Notes under the pieces: model-generated
The model's database searches: none
Told to the model about the DNA's origin: nothing
What the model saw: only the letters and a program-made list of their open reading frames with translations
Translations under genes and position numbers: made by a program
Source of the DNA: an uncultured Collinsella sp.
GTDB taxonomy: Bacteria; Actinomycetota; Coriobacteriia; Coriobacteriales; Coriobacteriaceae
DNA length: 6,078 nucleotides
Reading direction: 5' to 3'
Assembly: GCA_900554495.1 (NCBI GenBank)
Contig: USHR01000111.1
Coordinates: 1-6,078 of the forward strand
Shown: piece by piece, positions 6,071 through 6,078 of the stretch
Numbering within the stretch: position 1 is the first letter of the stretch
Layout of the letters: each line of letters opens with the position of its first letter

Positions 6071-6078
6071 TAACACGT

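Noticed and set aside
1..6078. tRNA, rRNA, CRISPR array or toxin-antitoxin genes
   Set aside because: I saw no cloverleaf, rRNA-like block, spaced repeat array or small gene pair on either strand.

Overview
The window looks like a sucrose or fructo-oligosaccharide utilisation locus from a moderately GC-rich bacterium. My best guess is a gut actinobacterium of the Coriobacteriia (Collinsella-like). That rests on codon style, the strong AGGAGG-type ribosome sites and the gene content, and it is inference only. All recognisable genes lie on the + strand.

Layout. The last 16 codons of an unidentified gene (1-51) are followed by a gene-free stretch of about 300 bases. This stretch holds a striking nested inverted repeat (68-213) with a GC-rich terminator-like hairpin at its centre. 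After it come a probable autoregulatory operator and a LacI-family repressor gene (355-1365). A 184-base regulatory gap follows, with three copies of one 18-base operator-like motif. Two of these are in tandem and overlap a good sigma-70-type promoter. Next is a divergent glycoside hydrolase family 32 (GH32) gene (1550-2932), then a sucrose-family PTS EIIBC gene carrying a one-base frameshift (2978-4428), then a canonical GH32 sucrose-6-phosphate hydrolase gene (4524-5972). A perfect hairpin starts in that gene's stop codon. The last ~90 bases hold a tandem 20-base-period repeat and no visible gene.

How the parts fit. By family knowledge, the EIIBC would import and phosphorylate sucrose or a related fructoside, using an EIIA encoded elsewhere. 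The canonical GH32 enzyme would split sucrose-6-phosphate into glucose-6-phosphate and fructose. The divergent GH32 enzyme probably handles another fructoside, substrate unknown. The LacI-type protein probably represses the hydrolase-transporter-hydrolase unit and itself, because the same motif lies upstream of both its own gene and the first hydrolase. No fructokinase and no EIIA domain are present.

The pathway is of a familiar type and I see no clearly new system. The most notable items are the nested palindrome at 68-213, the four-copy operator arrangement, the loss of one base in a conserved EIIC codon, and the unusual active-site motif of the first GH32.
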